Shown here piece after piece: positions 6,811 through 14,666 of a DNA stretch of 17,014 nt (the stretch's first letter is position 1; each line of letters begins with the position of its first letter). Position numbers and translations under genes: made by a program. The notes beneath the pieces are model-generated. The model had not been told where the DNA came from. It was given only the letters and a program-made list of their open reading frames with translations, and did no database searches. The DNA is taken from NCBI GenBank assembly GCA_964531285.1, contig CAZHDI010000070.1, forward strand, positions 1-17,014, given 5' to 3'. The DNA comes from CAZHDI01 sp964531285 (GTDB taxonomy: Bacteria > Pseudomonadota > Alphaproteobacteria > JAJFIK01).

Positions 6811-7503
6811 TTGGCAAACATCATGATGCAAGAACCGACATACCACCCCGACGATGAGATCCTGGCCGCGGTCGCCGCCGGCAGTGCGGATGCCGGCTTA
6901 TCCCTCGCCGTCGAAACCCATGCCGCGCTGTGTCCGACCTGTGCGCAGGCACTGAAGCAATATGCCGTCATAGCCGGCGCCTTGTTCGAGGCGGTACCGG
7001 GCGAGCCGGTCAGCGACGGGTGCCTCGACGCGGTCTTCGCTGCCATCGATGCCAGCGCGCCGGCCGCCGGGGTGGCGTCGGAAATCGCCATTTCGCTTGA
7101 CCCTGACCTCGATAAGCTGCCGCAGCCGATCCGGGCGATTGCGCGGGATGCCGCCAAGCACTCCGGCTGGCGGTCGCATTTGCCGGGCATCCGCACCCTC
7201 GATCTCGCGGACCGCGATAGGGCCGGGGACATCGACCGTGAAACGAGGCTGATCCGGCTGGAGCCGGGCTGCGGGTCGCCGCGCCATACGCATAAGGGCA
7301 TGGAATACACCCTGGTGCTCACCGGCGCATTCTCGGATGACCATGGCCGCTACGGTGTCGGCGATTTTGTCGCCGCGTCGCCGGATGTGGTGCACCGGCC
7401 GATTGCCGAAGAGGGCGAAGCCTGTATTTCCCTGGCCGTAACGACCGCGCCGCTGCAATTCACCGGTGCGCTCGGTCTGCTTCAGCGGGTTATGGGCACT
7501 TAA
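6811..7503 (+). CDS. chrR: ChrR-family zinc-binding anti-sigma factor with C-terminal cupin domain
   Basis: The product (230 residues from a TTG at 6811, or 226 or 225 from the ATGs at 6823 and 6826) is predicted to hold the upstream sigma factor inactive in the cytoplasm. The N-terminal zinc anti-sigma domain shows H12, then H37-x3-C41-x2-C44 (THAALCPTC), matching the ChrR H-x(24/25)-H-x3-C-x2-C pattern. The C-terminal half is a cupin with the metal ligands H159, H161 and E165 (in RHTHKGMEY) and H195 (in PDVVHRP), as in ChrR, where this domain is needed for the singlet-oxygen response. All expected ligands are present, so the protein looks intact. The start is uncertain because no strong Shine-Dalgarno precedes any candidate. 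Its stop is one base from the stop of the convergent methyltransferase gene. Confidence 0.93.
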   Translation: MANIMMQEPTYHPDDEILAAVAAGSADAGLSLAVETHAALCPTCAQALKQYAVIAGALFEAVPGEPVSDGCLDAVFAAIDASAPAAGVASEIAISLDPDLDKLPQPIRAIARDAAKHSGWRSHLPGIRTLDLADRDRAGDIDRETRLIRLEPGCGSPRHTHKGMEYTLVLTGAFSDDHGRYGVGDFVAASPDVVHRPIAEEGEACISLAVTTAPLQFTGALGLLQRVMGT

Positions 7504-7504
7504 T

Positions 7505-8077
7505 TTAGGCCGAGCGTCCGGTCCGGGTCGAAGGCCGCTTCGGATTGGTGCGCATTGCGTCTTTCAGCACATCATCACCGTGCACCGGTGCGGCCATCGG
7601 ACCGGCCGGACCGCCCGGCATAATCGGACGGTCGGCAAACCGGCTCAAGCTGGTAAGCCGGTCATACATGACCAGCGCGCCGGCAATCCCGACATTCAGA
7701 CAAAATTTGGTGGGGATCTTGATGACGTGGTCGGCCCGCTCGACCAGCGCGTCCGACAGATTGCCCCGCTCCCGGCCCAGCACATAAGCGGCGTTGAGGG
7801 GGTGGCGGAAGGACGGCAGGTCCACCGCGTCGTCCAGAAGCTCGATCCCGACAAGCTGGCAGCCGCGCGGCAGGGCCATGTCCTCGACCACCGCCCAATC
7901 GTAATAGGGCACATGGCCGAGCGCCTGACTGGTGTCGGACATGGCGTCACGCGCCTTGTAGTGGGCGTTCACCGTGAAGACGAAACTCGCCCCGAACGCA
8001 TGGGCCGTGCGGAACAGATTGCCGACATTGAACGGCTTGCTGATCCCTTCCACACCGATACCGAAATAGCCGCGCAC
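7505..8077 (-). CDS. TrmH/SpoU-family (SPOUT) RNA 2'-O-methyltransferase
   Basis: A SAM-dependent RNA ribose methyltransferase of the knotted SPOUT class; the target RNA cannot be named. From the GTG at 8077 the product is 190 residues. Motif 1 is KPFNVGNLFRTAHAFGA (about residues 14-30), with the asparagine and arginine used in catalysis. Motif 2 is YVLGRERGNLS (98-108) and motif 3 is IPTKFCLNVGIAGALVMYD (121-139). About 50 variable residues follow. The frame stays open to 8194, but the GTG at 8077 has AGGAG 10 nt upstream and immediately precedes the conserved RGYFGIGVE, so the extension is rejected. It is convergent with the chrR-like gene (one base between stops) and divergent from the asparaginase gene. 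Confidence 0.92.
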   Translation of the reverse strand: MRGYFGIGVEGISKPFNVGNLFRTAHAFGASFVFTVNAHYKARDAMSDTSQALGHVPYYDWAVVEDMALPRGCQLVGIELLDDAVDLPSFRHPLNAAYVLGRERGNLSDALVERADHVIKIPTKFCLNVGIAGALVMYDRLTSLSRFADRPIMPGGPAGPMAAPVHGDDVLKDAMRTNPKRPSTRTGRSA

Positions 8078-8241
8078 CGCCTTGGCTCTCCTGACTGCTG
8101 TTGTGGTCTCACGGGCCGCACCGTGGGCCAGCGGGGCCAGCCTTGGCAAGGGCCGCGATGGGAGCCCGCCCAGGCTTGCGGGCGATGAAGCCAAGTGACA
8201 TGAAGGGCGGCGCCGTTCGGTGCGGTTCTGGGAGTGCGTCC

Positions 8242-9246
8242 ATGAGCAATCCAGTCCTGGTTGAGGTCGTGCGCGGCGATTTGGTCGAAAGCCGCCATCG
8301 CGGGGCCTTCGCCGTGATGGGCGGGGCCGGGCTTGTGCTGGCCTCGGCCGGGGAGATCGACCTGCCGGTGTTTCCGCGCTCGGCCGTCAAGACCTGGCAG
8401 GCAGCGGCGGTCGTCGAGAGCGGCGCGGCGGATGCCGCCGGGTTTACCGAGGCCGAACTGGCGCTGGCCTGCGCGTCCCATGACGGCGCGCGCCGTCACG
8501 TGCAGACCGCCGAGGCGATGCTCAACAAGGTCGGCGCGGGCGTCGGCGATCTCGAGTGCGGCGCCCAGCCGGTGCGCGATCCGGAGGAAGCACGGCGTCT
8601 CGCGCGCCAGGGCGCGGAGCCTACGCCGCTCCACAACAATTGTTCCGGCAAACATGCCGCGTTTCTGGCGCTGGCCCGCCATTTGGGCGCGCCGCTCAAG
8701 GGTTACACGCAGCCCGATCATCCGGTCCAAATCCGGGTCCGCGAAACCCTGGGCGCGATCTGCAAGACCGACCCGGCGCGCTTCGGAATCGGGACCGACG
8801 GTTGTTCGGCCCCCAATTTCTCGATGCCGCTTTTGGTGATGGCGTTCGGCCTGGCCCGCTGCGCCGAACCCTGGCGCCTTGAACCCCGCCTTGGCGCGGC
8901 GGTCCGCCGGCTGTTCGCGGCCCAGGCGGCCTATCCGGAGATGGTGGCGGGCGAGGGGCGGCTCGACACCGGCGTGATCCGGGCGACGCGGGGCGATGCA
9001 ATCATCAAGACCGGGGCCGAAGGGGTCTATGCCGCGATGCTTCCTTCCCGCGGCCTCGCCATCGCCGTGAAGATCGACGATGGAGCAACCCGCGCGGCGG
9101 AGTCGATTGTGTGCGAATGGCTGGTGCGGTCCGGTGTTCTTGAAGCGGGCGCGCCGGTTCTGCAACCCTTTCATAAGCCGGCGCAGATCAACTGGCGGGG
9201 GCTGGTCACGGGCCAGATCCGCCCGGCGTCGGCCCTGTTCGGCTGA
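8242..9246 (+). CDS. L-asparaginase, class 3 (Rhizobium etli ReAV/AnsA type, Asparaginase_II family)
   Basis: Hydrolyses L-asparagine to aspartate and ammonia; probably cytoplasmic because no signal peptide is visible. The 334-residue product aligns by eye with the active site known for R. etli ReAV: S47-x-x-K50 (FPRSAVK), S79 (CASHDG), a zinc or active-site cluster C134/K137 (HNNCSGKHAAF) and C188 (TDGCSAPNF), and K256 in IIKTGAEGVY. This family is unrelated to E. coli AnsA/AnsB and shares the serine beta-lactamase/glutaminase fold. The ATG at 8242 has GGGAG about 9 nt upstream; the open frame begins at 8101, but that stretch looks non-coding. The patatin gene follows after 31 bp, and a glutaminase gene lies 3.4 kb downstream. 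Confidence 0.95.
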   Translation: MSNPVLVEVVRGDLVESRHRGAFAVMGGAGLVLASAGEIDLPVFPRSAVKTWQAAAVVESGAADAAGFTEAELALACASHDGARRHVQTAEAMLNKVGAGVGDLECGAQPVRDPEEARRLARQGAEPTPLHNNCSGKHAAFLALARHLGAPLKGYTQPDHPVQIRVRETLGAICKTDPARFGIGTDGCSAPNFSMPLLVMAFGLARCAEPWRLEPRLGAAVRRLFAAQAAYPEMVAGEGRLDTGVIRATRGDAIIKTGAEGVYAAMLPSRGLAIAVKIDDGATRAAESIVCEWLVRSGVLEAGAPVLQPFHKPAQINWRGLVTGQIRPASALFG

Positions 9247-9277
9247 CCGCCGCTCAGGTTTTCTTGGAAGTAAGGCC

Positions 9278-10327
9278 ATGTCTCTTTTCGAGCGCGCGGG
9301 CGCGCGGTCTGCCGGTCCCCGGATCGGCCTTGCCTTAGGCTCGGGCGCGGCGCGCGGCTGGGCTCATATCGGCGTGATCGAAGGGCTGCTTGAGCTTGGG
9401 ATCCGTCCTAATGTGATCGCGGGCAGTTCCATCGGGGCTCTGGTCGGCGGGGCCTATGCCGCCGACAAGCTCGATGCGCTGAAGGACTTCGCGCTGTCGC
9501 TCGATATGTTCCGCATGATGAATTACTTCGACTTGAGCTTCGGCAAGGGTGGGGTGATTGCCGGGCGCAGCCTGTCGTCCTGGTACGGCGGACTGCTCGA
9601 CCATCCCCGGTTCGACGATCTGGCGATGCCCTTCGCCGCCGTGGCGACCGACATCAAAACCGGGCGCGAAATCTGGCTGCGCGAGGGGTTGGTCACCGAC
9701 GCGGTGCGGGCCTCGATCGCGATCCCAGGTATTTTCGAGCCGGTGCCCCGGGCCGGGCGGTGGCTCGCCGATGGCGGTCTCGTCAATCCGGTGCCGATTT
9801 CGGTGGCGCGTGCGTTCGAAGCCGATGTGGTCATCGCGGTCGATCTCAACGCGGACACGTTCCGCCCGTCGCCGGGCAGCCTGCGTCATCCCGAACCGCG
9901 GCCGGTGCCCCAGGACGGGTCGGGGTGGTCCTGGCTCGACGATCTGGCCGATCATTTGCCGGCCAGTATGAAGCGGGGCACAAACCGGTTTATTCGCGCG
10001 CTCCTCGACCCCAAGGAACGCAGTCCGCAGCAGCTTGAGGTGGTGAACAACGCCATCGCGATCATGGGCGACCGGATCACCCGCGCCCGCGTTGCCGGCG
10101 AGCCGCCGGACATCATGATCACGCCGACCCTGGCCGACACCGGCTGGCTTCAGTTTCACGATGCCCGCGAGACCATTGCCGAGGGCCGCCGGGCGGTCGA
10201 GCGGATGCACGGGTCCATCAAGGAGGTCTTCGGCATCGAATTGGAAGCCCGGGCGGCGGAGCGCGCCGCGGTCCGGGAGGAGACTGGCCCGGGCCCGAAT
10301 AAACGTGGCACACTGGGGCCGATGTGA
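9278..10327 (+). CDS. Patatin-like phospholipase (RssA-like serine hydrolase)
   Basis: Predicted lipid acyl hydrolase. The 349-residue product has the oxyanion-hole stretch LALGSGAARGWAHIGV (about 18-33), the nucleophile elbow G49-S-S51-I-G53, and the catalytic aspartate in DGG (D166). Together these give a complete Ser-Asp dyad. The N-terminal layout matches RssA/YchK-type bacterial patatins, with an additional C-terminal region of about 150 residues. No signal peptide is seen. The ATG at 9278 has GGAAG/AAGG upstream and lies 31 bp after the asparaginase stop, so the two are likely cotranscribed. There is no cyclase or sensor partner nearby, so a CBASS or similar defence role is not supported. 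The natural substrate is unknown. Confidence 0.94.
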   Translation: MSLFERAGARSAGPRIGLALGSGAARGWAHIGVIEGLLELGIRPNVIAGSSIGALVGGAYAADKLDALKDFALSLDMFRMMNYFDLSFGKGGVIAGRSLSSWYGGLLDHPRFDDLAMPFAAVATDIKTGREIWLREGLVTDAVRASIAIPGIFEPVPRAGRWLADGGLVNPVPISVARAFEADVVIAVDLNADTFRPSPGSLRHPEPRPVPQDGSGWSWLDDLADHLPASMKRGTNRFIRALLDPKERSPQQLEVVNNAIAIMGDRITRARVAGEPPDIMITPTLADTGWLQFHDARETIAEGRRAVERMHGSIKEVFGIELEARAAERAAVREETGPGPNKRGTLGPM

Positions 10328-10411
10328 CCGGGGCCGGCTGTGTGCCGGTTCTGCCACGCCGTTAAGAAGCCGGGCGCCCAATGCGGCCCGCGATGAGAGG
10401 AGACTTCGCCC

Positions 10412-11425
10412 ATGGCCATGATGAATGCCGTTCTGTGCAAAGAATTCGGTCCGCCCGAACGCCTGGTGATCGATCAGGTCGAGGCGCCGGAACCCGGACC
10501 GGGCCAGGTGCAGGTGGCGGTCAAGGCCTGCGGCGTGAACTTTCCCGACGTGCTGATCATTCAGGACAAGTATCAGTTCAAGCCGCCGCTGCCGTTCTCG
10601 CCGGGCGGCGAGATCGCCGGTGTGGTGGGCAAGGTCGGCGAAGGCGTGACCGCCGTGAAGACCGGCGACCGGGTGATCGCGTCCACCGGCTGGGGCGGGT
10701 TCGCCGAACAGGTCGTGGTGGACGAGCCGCGCATTATCGCGATGCCGGATCAAATGCCGATGACCGAGGCCTCGGCCTTCATCATGACCTATGGCACGTC
10801 GCATTACGCACTCAAGGACCGGGCCTATCTGAAGCCGGGCGAGAATCTCCTGGTGCTCGGCGCGGCGGGCGGCGTCGGGCTTGCCGCGGTCGAGCTTGGC
10901 AAGGTGATGGGCGCGCGGGTGATCGCCGCGGCCTCCTCGGAGGAAAAACTCGAAGTCTGCCGCCAGCACGGGGCGGATGAGACTCTGCTTTATCCGTCCG
11001 GGGAGCTTGACCGGGCCCAGCAAAAGGCCCTGTCGGACCAGATCAAGGCGCTCACCGGCGGCAAGGGCGCGGATGTGGTCTACGATCCGGTCGGCGGCGA
11101 TTATGCCGAGCCGGCGATCCGCGCGACCAATTGGGACGGCCGGTTCCTGGTGATCGGCTTTGCCGGCGGGATCCCGCGCATCCCGCTCAATCTGACCCTG
11201 CTCAAGAGCTGCCAGATCGTCGGCGTGTTCTGGGGTGCATTCGTTGCGCGCGATCCGGAGCGCAACAAGGCGCATATCGCGGAGCTGATGCAATGGTATA
11301 CGGAAGGTAAGATCCGGCCCCATGTGTCGGCGGCCTATCCGTTCGACCAATATGCCAGTGCGCTGAACGATCTGGCCGAGCGCCGCGCCAAGGGCAAGGT
11401 CGTCCTCGTCGTCGGCGAGGAGTAA
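10412..11425 (+). CDS. NADPH:quinone oxidoreductase family (zinc-independent MDR superfamily)
   Basis: The 337-residue product is a medium-chain dehydrogenase/reductase of the quinone-reductase type. The N-terminal GroES-like domain includes CGVNFPDVLIIQDKYQ (about 40-55) and PFSPGGEIAG (61-70). The nucleotide-binding domain starts at LVLGAAGGVGLAAVELGK (about 147-164) with the AxxGxxG loop. The cysteines of the structural zinc loop are absent, as in the QOR group. The exact acceptor (quinone, enone or acyl-CoA) is not predictable. The start ATG at 10412 has AGGAG about 10 nt upstream. It lies 84 bp after the patatin gene and 13 bp before the serine hydrolase, so it may begin a new unit or continue the previous one. 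A CCGGC-TGTGT-GCCGG hairpin in the 84-bp gap has no T-run. Confidence 0.93.
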   Translation: MAMMNAVLCKEFGPPERLVIDQVEAPEPGPGQVQVAVKACGVNFPDVLIIQDKYQFKPPLPFSPGGEIAGVVGKVGEGVTAVKTGDRVIASTGWGGFAEQVVVDEPRIIAMPDQMPMTEASAFIMTYGTSHYALKDRAYLKPGENLLVLGAAGGVGLAAVELGKVMGARVIAAASSEEKLEVCRQHGADETLLYPSGELDRAQQKALSDQIKALTGGKGADVVYDPVGGDYAEPAIRATNWDGRFLVIGFAGGIPRIPLNLTLLKSCQIVGVFWGAFVARDPERNKAHIAELMQWYTEGKIRPHVSAAYPFDQYASALNDLAERRAKGKVVLVVGEE

Positions 11426-11438
11426 GGGGCACCCGGCC

Positions 11439-12686
11439 TTGGCCCAGCTCGACACCATCGAGACCGCTGTGACCTCGGGCACGGTGACCGGTTCCGTCAG
11501 TGACCGGTTCCGGCCCGTGCTCGATGCCTTTGTGGAGAATTTCCGCACGCGCGGCGAGGTCGGCGCGGGGCTTTATATTCTCCATGAGGGCGAGGTTGTG
11601 GTGAGCGCCTGGGGCGGGCGGGCCAATCCGCGCGAGGCCAAGCCCTGGGTTCAGCAGACCATCGTGCCGGTGTTTTCGTGTACCAAGGCGGCGCTGGCCT
11701 TTTGCGCGCATTGGCTGGCGGAGCGTGGCCGGCTCGATCTCGATGCGCCGGTGATGGATGTCTGGCCGAATTACGCGACCGGCGGCAAACAGGCCACCAC
11801 CACCCGCATGATGCTGGATCACACCGCCGGGGTCCCGGCGTTCCGGGATCCGGTCAAGGCGGGCGGATTTCTCGACTGGGCCTATATGGTGGACCGGATT
11901 GCGGCGGAGCCCGCCTTTTTCGAGCCGGGCACGCGCGGCGCCTATCATGGGCTGACCTATGCCTGGACCGTGGGCGAAGTCATCCGCCGGACGGCGGGTA
12001 TGAGCGCGTCGGCGTTGTTCGCTCAAGAATTCGCCGAGCCGCTGGGGCTCGATTTCTGGATCGGTCTTCCCGATACGGAGGAAGAGCGTCTGGCGCGGGT
12101 GCTCCCGGCCCGGATCGATGCCTCGACGCCGCAAACCGCGTTTGCCAAGGCCGTCAATGACCGGTCGTCGATCCCGGGGCTGTTCCTGTTCAACGATGGC
12201 GGGTTCAACCCCAACCGGCGGGACTATCGGGCCGCCGAGATCGGCTCGGCCAACGGGGTGGCGAGCGCCGAAGGTCTCGCGCGGCTCTATCTGCCGGCCA
12301 GCCTCGGCGGGCGCTGGAACGGCATGCCGTTCTTCAGCCCCGAGCGTGTCGCTCAGATGGCGGTCACCACCAATGCCAGCCATTTCGACGCAACCTTGTG
12401 CCTGCCGACCCGGTTCGGCCCGGGCTTCATGCACTCCATGGACAACCGGCATCTGGAAAACCCTCCGGCGGGCAGCGTGATCCTGTCGCAGACCGCCTTC
12501 GGTCATGGCGGCGCGGGCGGGTCCATCGGATTTGCCGATCCCGCCACCGGGCTCGCCTTTGGCTATGTGATGAATCAGATGGGTCTGGGGCAGCTCTTGA
12601 ATGCCCGGGGTCAGGCGCTGATCGATGCGGCCTTCACCGTGCTGGGGTACCGGCCCGCGCGCGGCGCCTGGATGCCGCCGCGGTGA
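11439..12686 (+). CDS. Beta-lactamase-family serine hydrolase (EstB/class C-like esterase)
   Basis: The 415-residue product has the motifs of the class C beta-lactamase/EstB hydrolase group: S80-C-T-K83 (VFSCTKAAL), Y169 in AYHGLTYAWTVGE, and H356-G-G in FGHGGAGGS. Enzymes of this group hydrolyse esters or amides and are mostly not true beta-lactamases. No signal peptide is visible, so it is probably a cytoplasmic esterase; the substrate is unknown. The start is a TTG at 11439 with AAGGGG 9 nt upstream; an in-frame GTG at 11469 is an alternative. It follows the oxidoreductase gene by 13 bp, and its stop codon TGA (12684-12686) overlaps the ATG of the glutaminase gene, which implies translational coupling. 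Confidence 0.93.
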   Translation: MAQLDTIETAVTSGTVTGSVSDRFRPVLDAFVENFRTRGEVGAGLYILHEGEVVVSAWGGRANPREAKPWVQQTIVPVFSCTKAALAFCAHWLAERGRLDLDAPVMDVWPNYATGGKQATTTRMMLDHTAGVPAFRDPVKAGGFLDWAYMVDRIAAEPAFFEPGTRGAYHGLTYAWTVGEVIRRTAGMSASALFAQEFAEPLGLDFWIGLPDTEEERLARVLPARIDASTPQTAFAKAVNDRSSIPGLFLFNDGGFNPNRRDYRAAEIGSANGVASAEGLARLYLPASLGGRWNGMPFFSPERVAQMAVTTNASHFDATLCLPTRFGPGFMHSMDNRHLENPPAGSVILSQTAFGHGGAGGSIGFADPATGLAFGYVMNQMGLGQLLNARGQALIDAAFTVLGYRPARGAWMPPR

Positions 12687-13630
12687 TGAGCCCCGGCGAT
12701 CTCAACGCGGTGCTGGCCGATGTCGCCGGGGCCATGGCGCCCCATCGCGGATCGGGCCAGGTGGCGACCTATATTCCGGCCCTGGCCGAAGCCGATCCCA
12801 ACGGGTTCGCCATCGCCGCCGCGCTCACCGACGGCACCATGGCGTCGGCTGGTGACGCGACGGCCGCCTTTTCGATCCAAAGCATCTCGAAAGTCTTTAC
12901 ACTGACCATGGCGCTTGAGTCGGCCGGTGCGGCGGTTTGGCACCGGGTCGGCTGCGAACCCTCGGGCACGCCGTTCAATTCCATCGTTCAGTTGGAGCGC
13001 GAGAACGGCATACCCCGCAATCCCTTCGTCAATGCCGGTGCCATTGCGATCACGGATCTGCTGCTCGCTGAGCGCGGCGCCGCCGCGGCGTGTGATGCAA
13101 TTCTCGGCTTTGTCCGTCAGGTGGCGGACGATCCGTCCATTGCCATCGACGCGGCCATTGCCCGGTCGGAAGCTGAGCATGGCGCGCGCAATGCCAGTCT
13201 GGCCCATTTCATGAAGAGTTTCGGCACCCTGACCTGCCCGGTCGAGGATGCGCTCCATGTGTATTTTCATCAGTGTGCCATCACCATGACCTGCCGCCAA
13301 CTCGCCCGGGCCGGATTGCATCTGGCCGCCGGCGGCACCGATCCGCTGACGGGCCAGCGGCTTGCCGCGCGCGAGACGGTGCAGGCGGTCAATGCCCTGA
13401 TGCTGACCTGCGGGCATTACGATGCCTCGGGGGATTTTGCGGTGCGCATTGGTCTGCCGGGCAAGAGCGGTGTGGGCGGCGGCATTCTGGCGGTTGTCCC
13501 CGGGGAGGCGGCGGTTGCCGTATGGTCACCCGGACTCAATGCCAACGGCAATTCCCTGGTCGGCACCCTGGCGCTGGAGGATCTGGCCCGGCGGACCGGC
13601 TGGAGTTTGTTCCGCTCAACGCCAATGTGA
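12686..13630 (+). CDS. glsA: Glutaminase A
   Basis: Hydrolyses L-glutamine to glutamate and ammonia in the cytoplasm. The 314-residue product is close to the usual length of about 310. The active site S66-I-S-K69 is in FSIQSISKVFT, and the family signatures PFNSIVQLE, NGIPRNPFVNAGAIA, GLPGKSGVGGGI and VWSPGLNANGNS are all present. Nothing suggests a defect. The ATG at 12686 shares its first base with the stop codon of the preceding serine hydrolase gene; a GTG directly before it (12683) is a possible alternative. The fold is related to serine beta-lactamases, so this gene and its neighbour are distant relatives by structure. With the asparaginase upstream, the region holds two amide-hydrolysing enzymes that release ammonia. 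Confidence 0.97.
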   Translation: MSPGDLNAVLADVAGAMAPHRGSGQVATYIPALAEADPNGFAIAAALTDGTMASAGDATAAFSIQSISKVFTLTMALESAGAAVWHRVGCEPSGTPFNSIVQLERENGIPRNPFVNAGAIAITDLLLAERGAAAACDAILGFVRQVADDPSIAIDAAIARSEAEHGARNASLAHFMKSFGTLTCPVEDALHVYFHQCAITMTCRQLARAGLHLAAGGTDPLTGQRLAARETVQAVNALMLTCGHYDASGDFAVRIGLPGKSGVGGGILAVVPGEAAVAVWSPGLNANGNSLVGTLALEDLARRTGWSLFRSTPM

Positions 13631-13685
13631 CAGCCGCGGGGCCCGCCGACCTCGATTAGCGCGTGTCTCGGGGCGCCGGTGCCGA

Positions 13686-13697
13686 TACACTGACGGT
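13686..13697 (+). promoter_or_regulatory. Possible -10 element (TACACT) with TGACGGT extension
   Basis: TACACT at 13686-13691 is followed by GACGGT, giving TACACTGACGGT, which differs by one base from the block at 2028-2039. It lies 36 bp before the ATG at 13734, in the 103-bp gap after glsA, where a separate promoter would be expected. The best -35 at 17-bp spacing (GTGTCT, 13663-13668) matches only three of six bases. Confidence 0.33.
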
Positions 13698-13733
13698 AAT
13701 GGCGCGTCGGCGCGCGAACAAAGGAGAGGGCTG

Positions 13734-14657
13734 ATGATGACCTTCAAGACACGGATTGTTGGCGGCGTTCTGGCCGCGGCGATGGCCGGCGTAGCGGCGG
13801 TGCCGGCACTCGCGCAGGGCGACCGGTTCGCCGCCGTTGAAATTCAGACCACCGATCTTGGAAACGGCATGTATATGCTGGTCGGCGCGGGCGGCAATAT
13901 CGGCCTGTCGGTCGGCGATGATGGCGTCTTCATGGTGGACGATCAGTTCGCCCCGCTCAGCGATAAGATCAAGGCCGCGGTCGCGGCGATCACCGACGAT
14001 CCGGTGAAATATGTGATCAACACCCATTGGCATTTCGACCATGTGGGCGGCAACGAAGCCTTCGGCGAGACCGGCTCGATCATCGTCGCCCATGAGAATG
14101 TGCGCAAGCGGATGAAGACCGGGGCCGATGCCGCGACCTTCGGCCGGGTCATTCCGCCCGCCGCCGACGGCGCCCTGCCGGTCATTACGTTCACGGACAA
14201 TGTGACCTTCCACATGAATAGCCTTGAAGCGCGGGTCTATCATCTGCCCCAGGCGCATACGGATGGCGACGCGATCATCCATTTCGTCGGTGCCGATGTG
14301 ATCCATATGGGCGACATCATGTTCAATGGGCGTTATCCGTTCATCGACATCAACTCCGGCGGCAGCGTCCAGGGCGTGCTGGCGGCCTATGAGACGGCAA
14401 TCGACCTGGCCGGGCCGGAGACCACAGTGATCCCGGGGCATGGTCCGCTTGGCGATAAAGCGGCGCTTGAATCCAATTACGCGATGATCAAGACCGTGCG
14501 GGATCGGGTGGCCGGAGCGATGGCCGAAGGCAAGAGCCTGGAAGAGATTCAGGGCGCGGGCCTTTTGGCGGATCTCAACGAGACTTACAGCAGCGATTTC
14601 GTCAATGAGGAGCGGATCCTCGCGGCGGTCTATACATCGCTGACGGCGGGGAACTGA
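13734..14657 (+). CDS. Exported metallo-beta-lactamase-fold hydrolase
   Basis: A zinc-dependent hydrolase predicted to be periplasmic. The signal peptide covers about residues 1-28 (MMTFKTRIVGGVLAAAMAG, then VAAVPALA with cleavage before Q). The metal motif is H98-W-H100-F-D102-H103 in NTHWHFDHVGG. Further ligands are H175 (AHTDGD), D194 (HMGD) and H236 (PGHGPL). An aspartate occupies the place where class B1 beta-lactamases have cysteine, so this is closer to glyoxalase II-like MBL hydrolases, and carbapenemase activity should not be assumed. The length of 307 residues is normal. The ATG at 13734 has AAGGAG 7 nt upstream; a second ATG follows directly. It is 103 bp after glsA, with a possible own promoter, and 9 bp before the permease gene. 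The substrate is unknown. Confidence 0.93.
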   Translation: MMTFKTRIVGGVLAAAMAGVAAVPALAQGDRFAAVEIQTTDLGNGMYMLVGAGGNIGLSVGDDGVFMVDDQFAPLSDKIKAAVAAITDDPVKYVINTHWHFDHVGGNEAFGETGSIIVAHENVRKRMKTGADAATFGRVIPPAADGALPVITFTDNVTFHMNSLEARVYHLPQAHTDGDAIIHFVGADVIHMGDIMFNGRYPFIDINSGGSVQGVLAAYETAIDLAGPETTVIPGHGPLGDKAALESNYAMIKTVRDRVAGAMAEGKSLEEIQGAGLLADLNETYSSDFVNEERILAAVYTSLTAGN

Positions 14658-14666
14658 TACCCATTC

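Noticed and set aside
9278..10327. Patatin-like protein as an effector of an anti-phage (CBASS-like) system
   Set aside because: No nucleotidyltransferase, sensor or ancillary defence gene is nearby, and the sequence looks like the housekeeping RssA-type patatin next to an asparaginase gene.
10332..10346. CCGGC-TGTGT-GCCGG hairpin between patatin and quinone reductase genes as a terminator
   Set aside because: The stem is only 5 bp and no T-run follows, so it cannot be called an intrinsic terminator.
9335..11548. Very long minus-strand open frame (737 codons) opposite the patatin and quinone reductase genes
   Set aside because: It lies antisense to two genes with complete catalytic motifs, has an arginine/histidine/proline-rich composition and matches no family. 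It is a GC-rich shadow frame.
11439..14657. Beta-lactam resistance cluster (serine beta-lactamase-like plus metallo-beta-lactamase-like genes)
   Set aside because: The serine enzyme lacks a signal peptide and has EstB-type motifs. The MBL-fold enzyme has a glyoxalase II-like aspartate ligand. There is no mobile element or AmpR-type regulator, so resistance is not supported.
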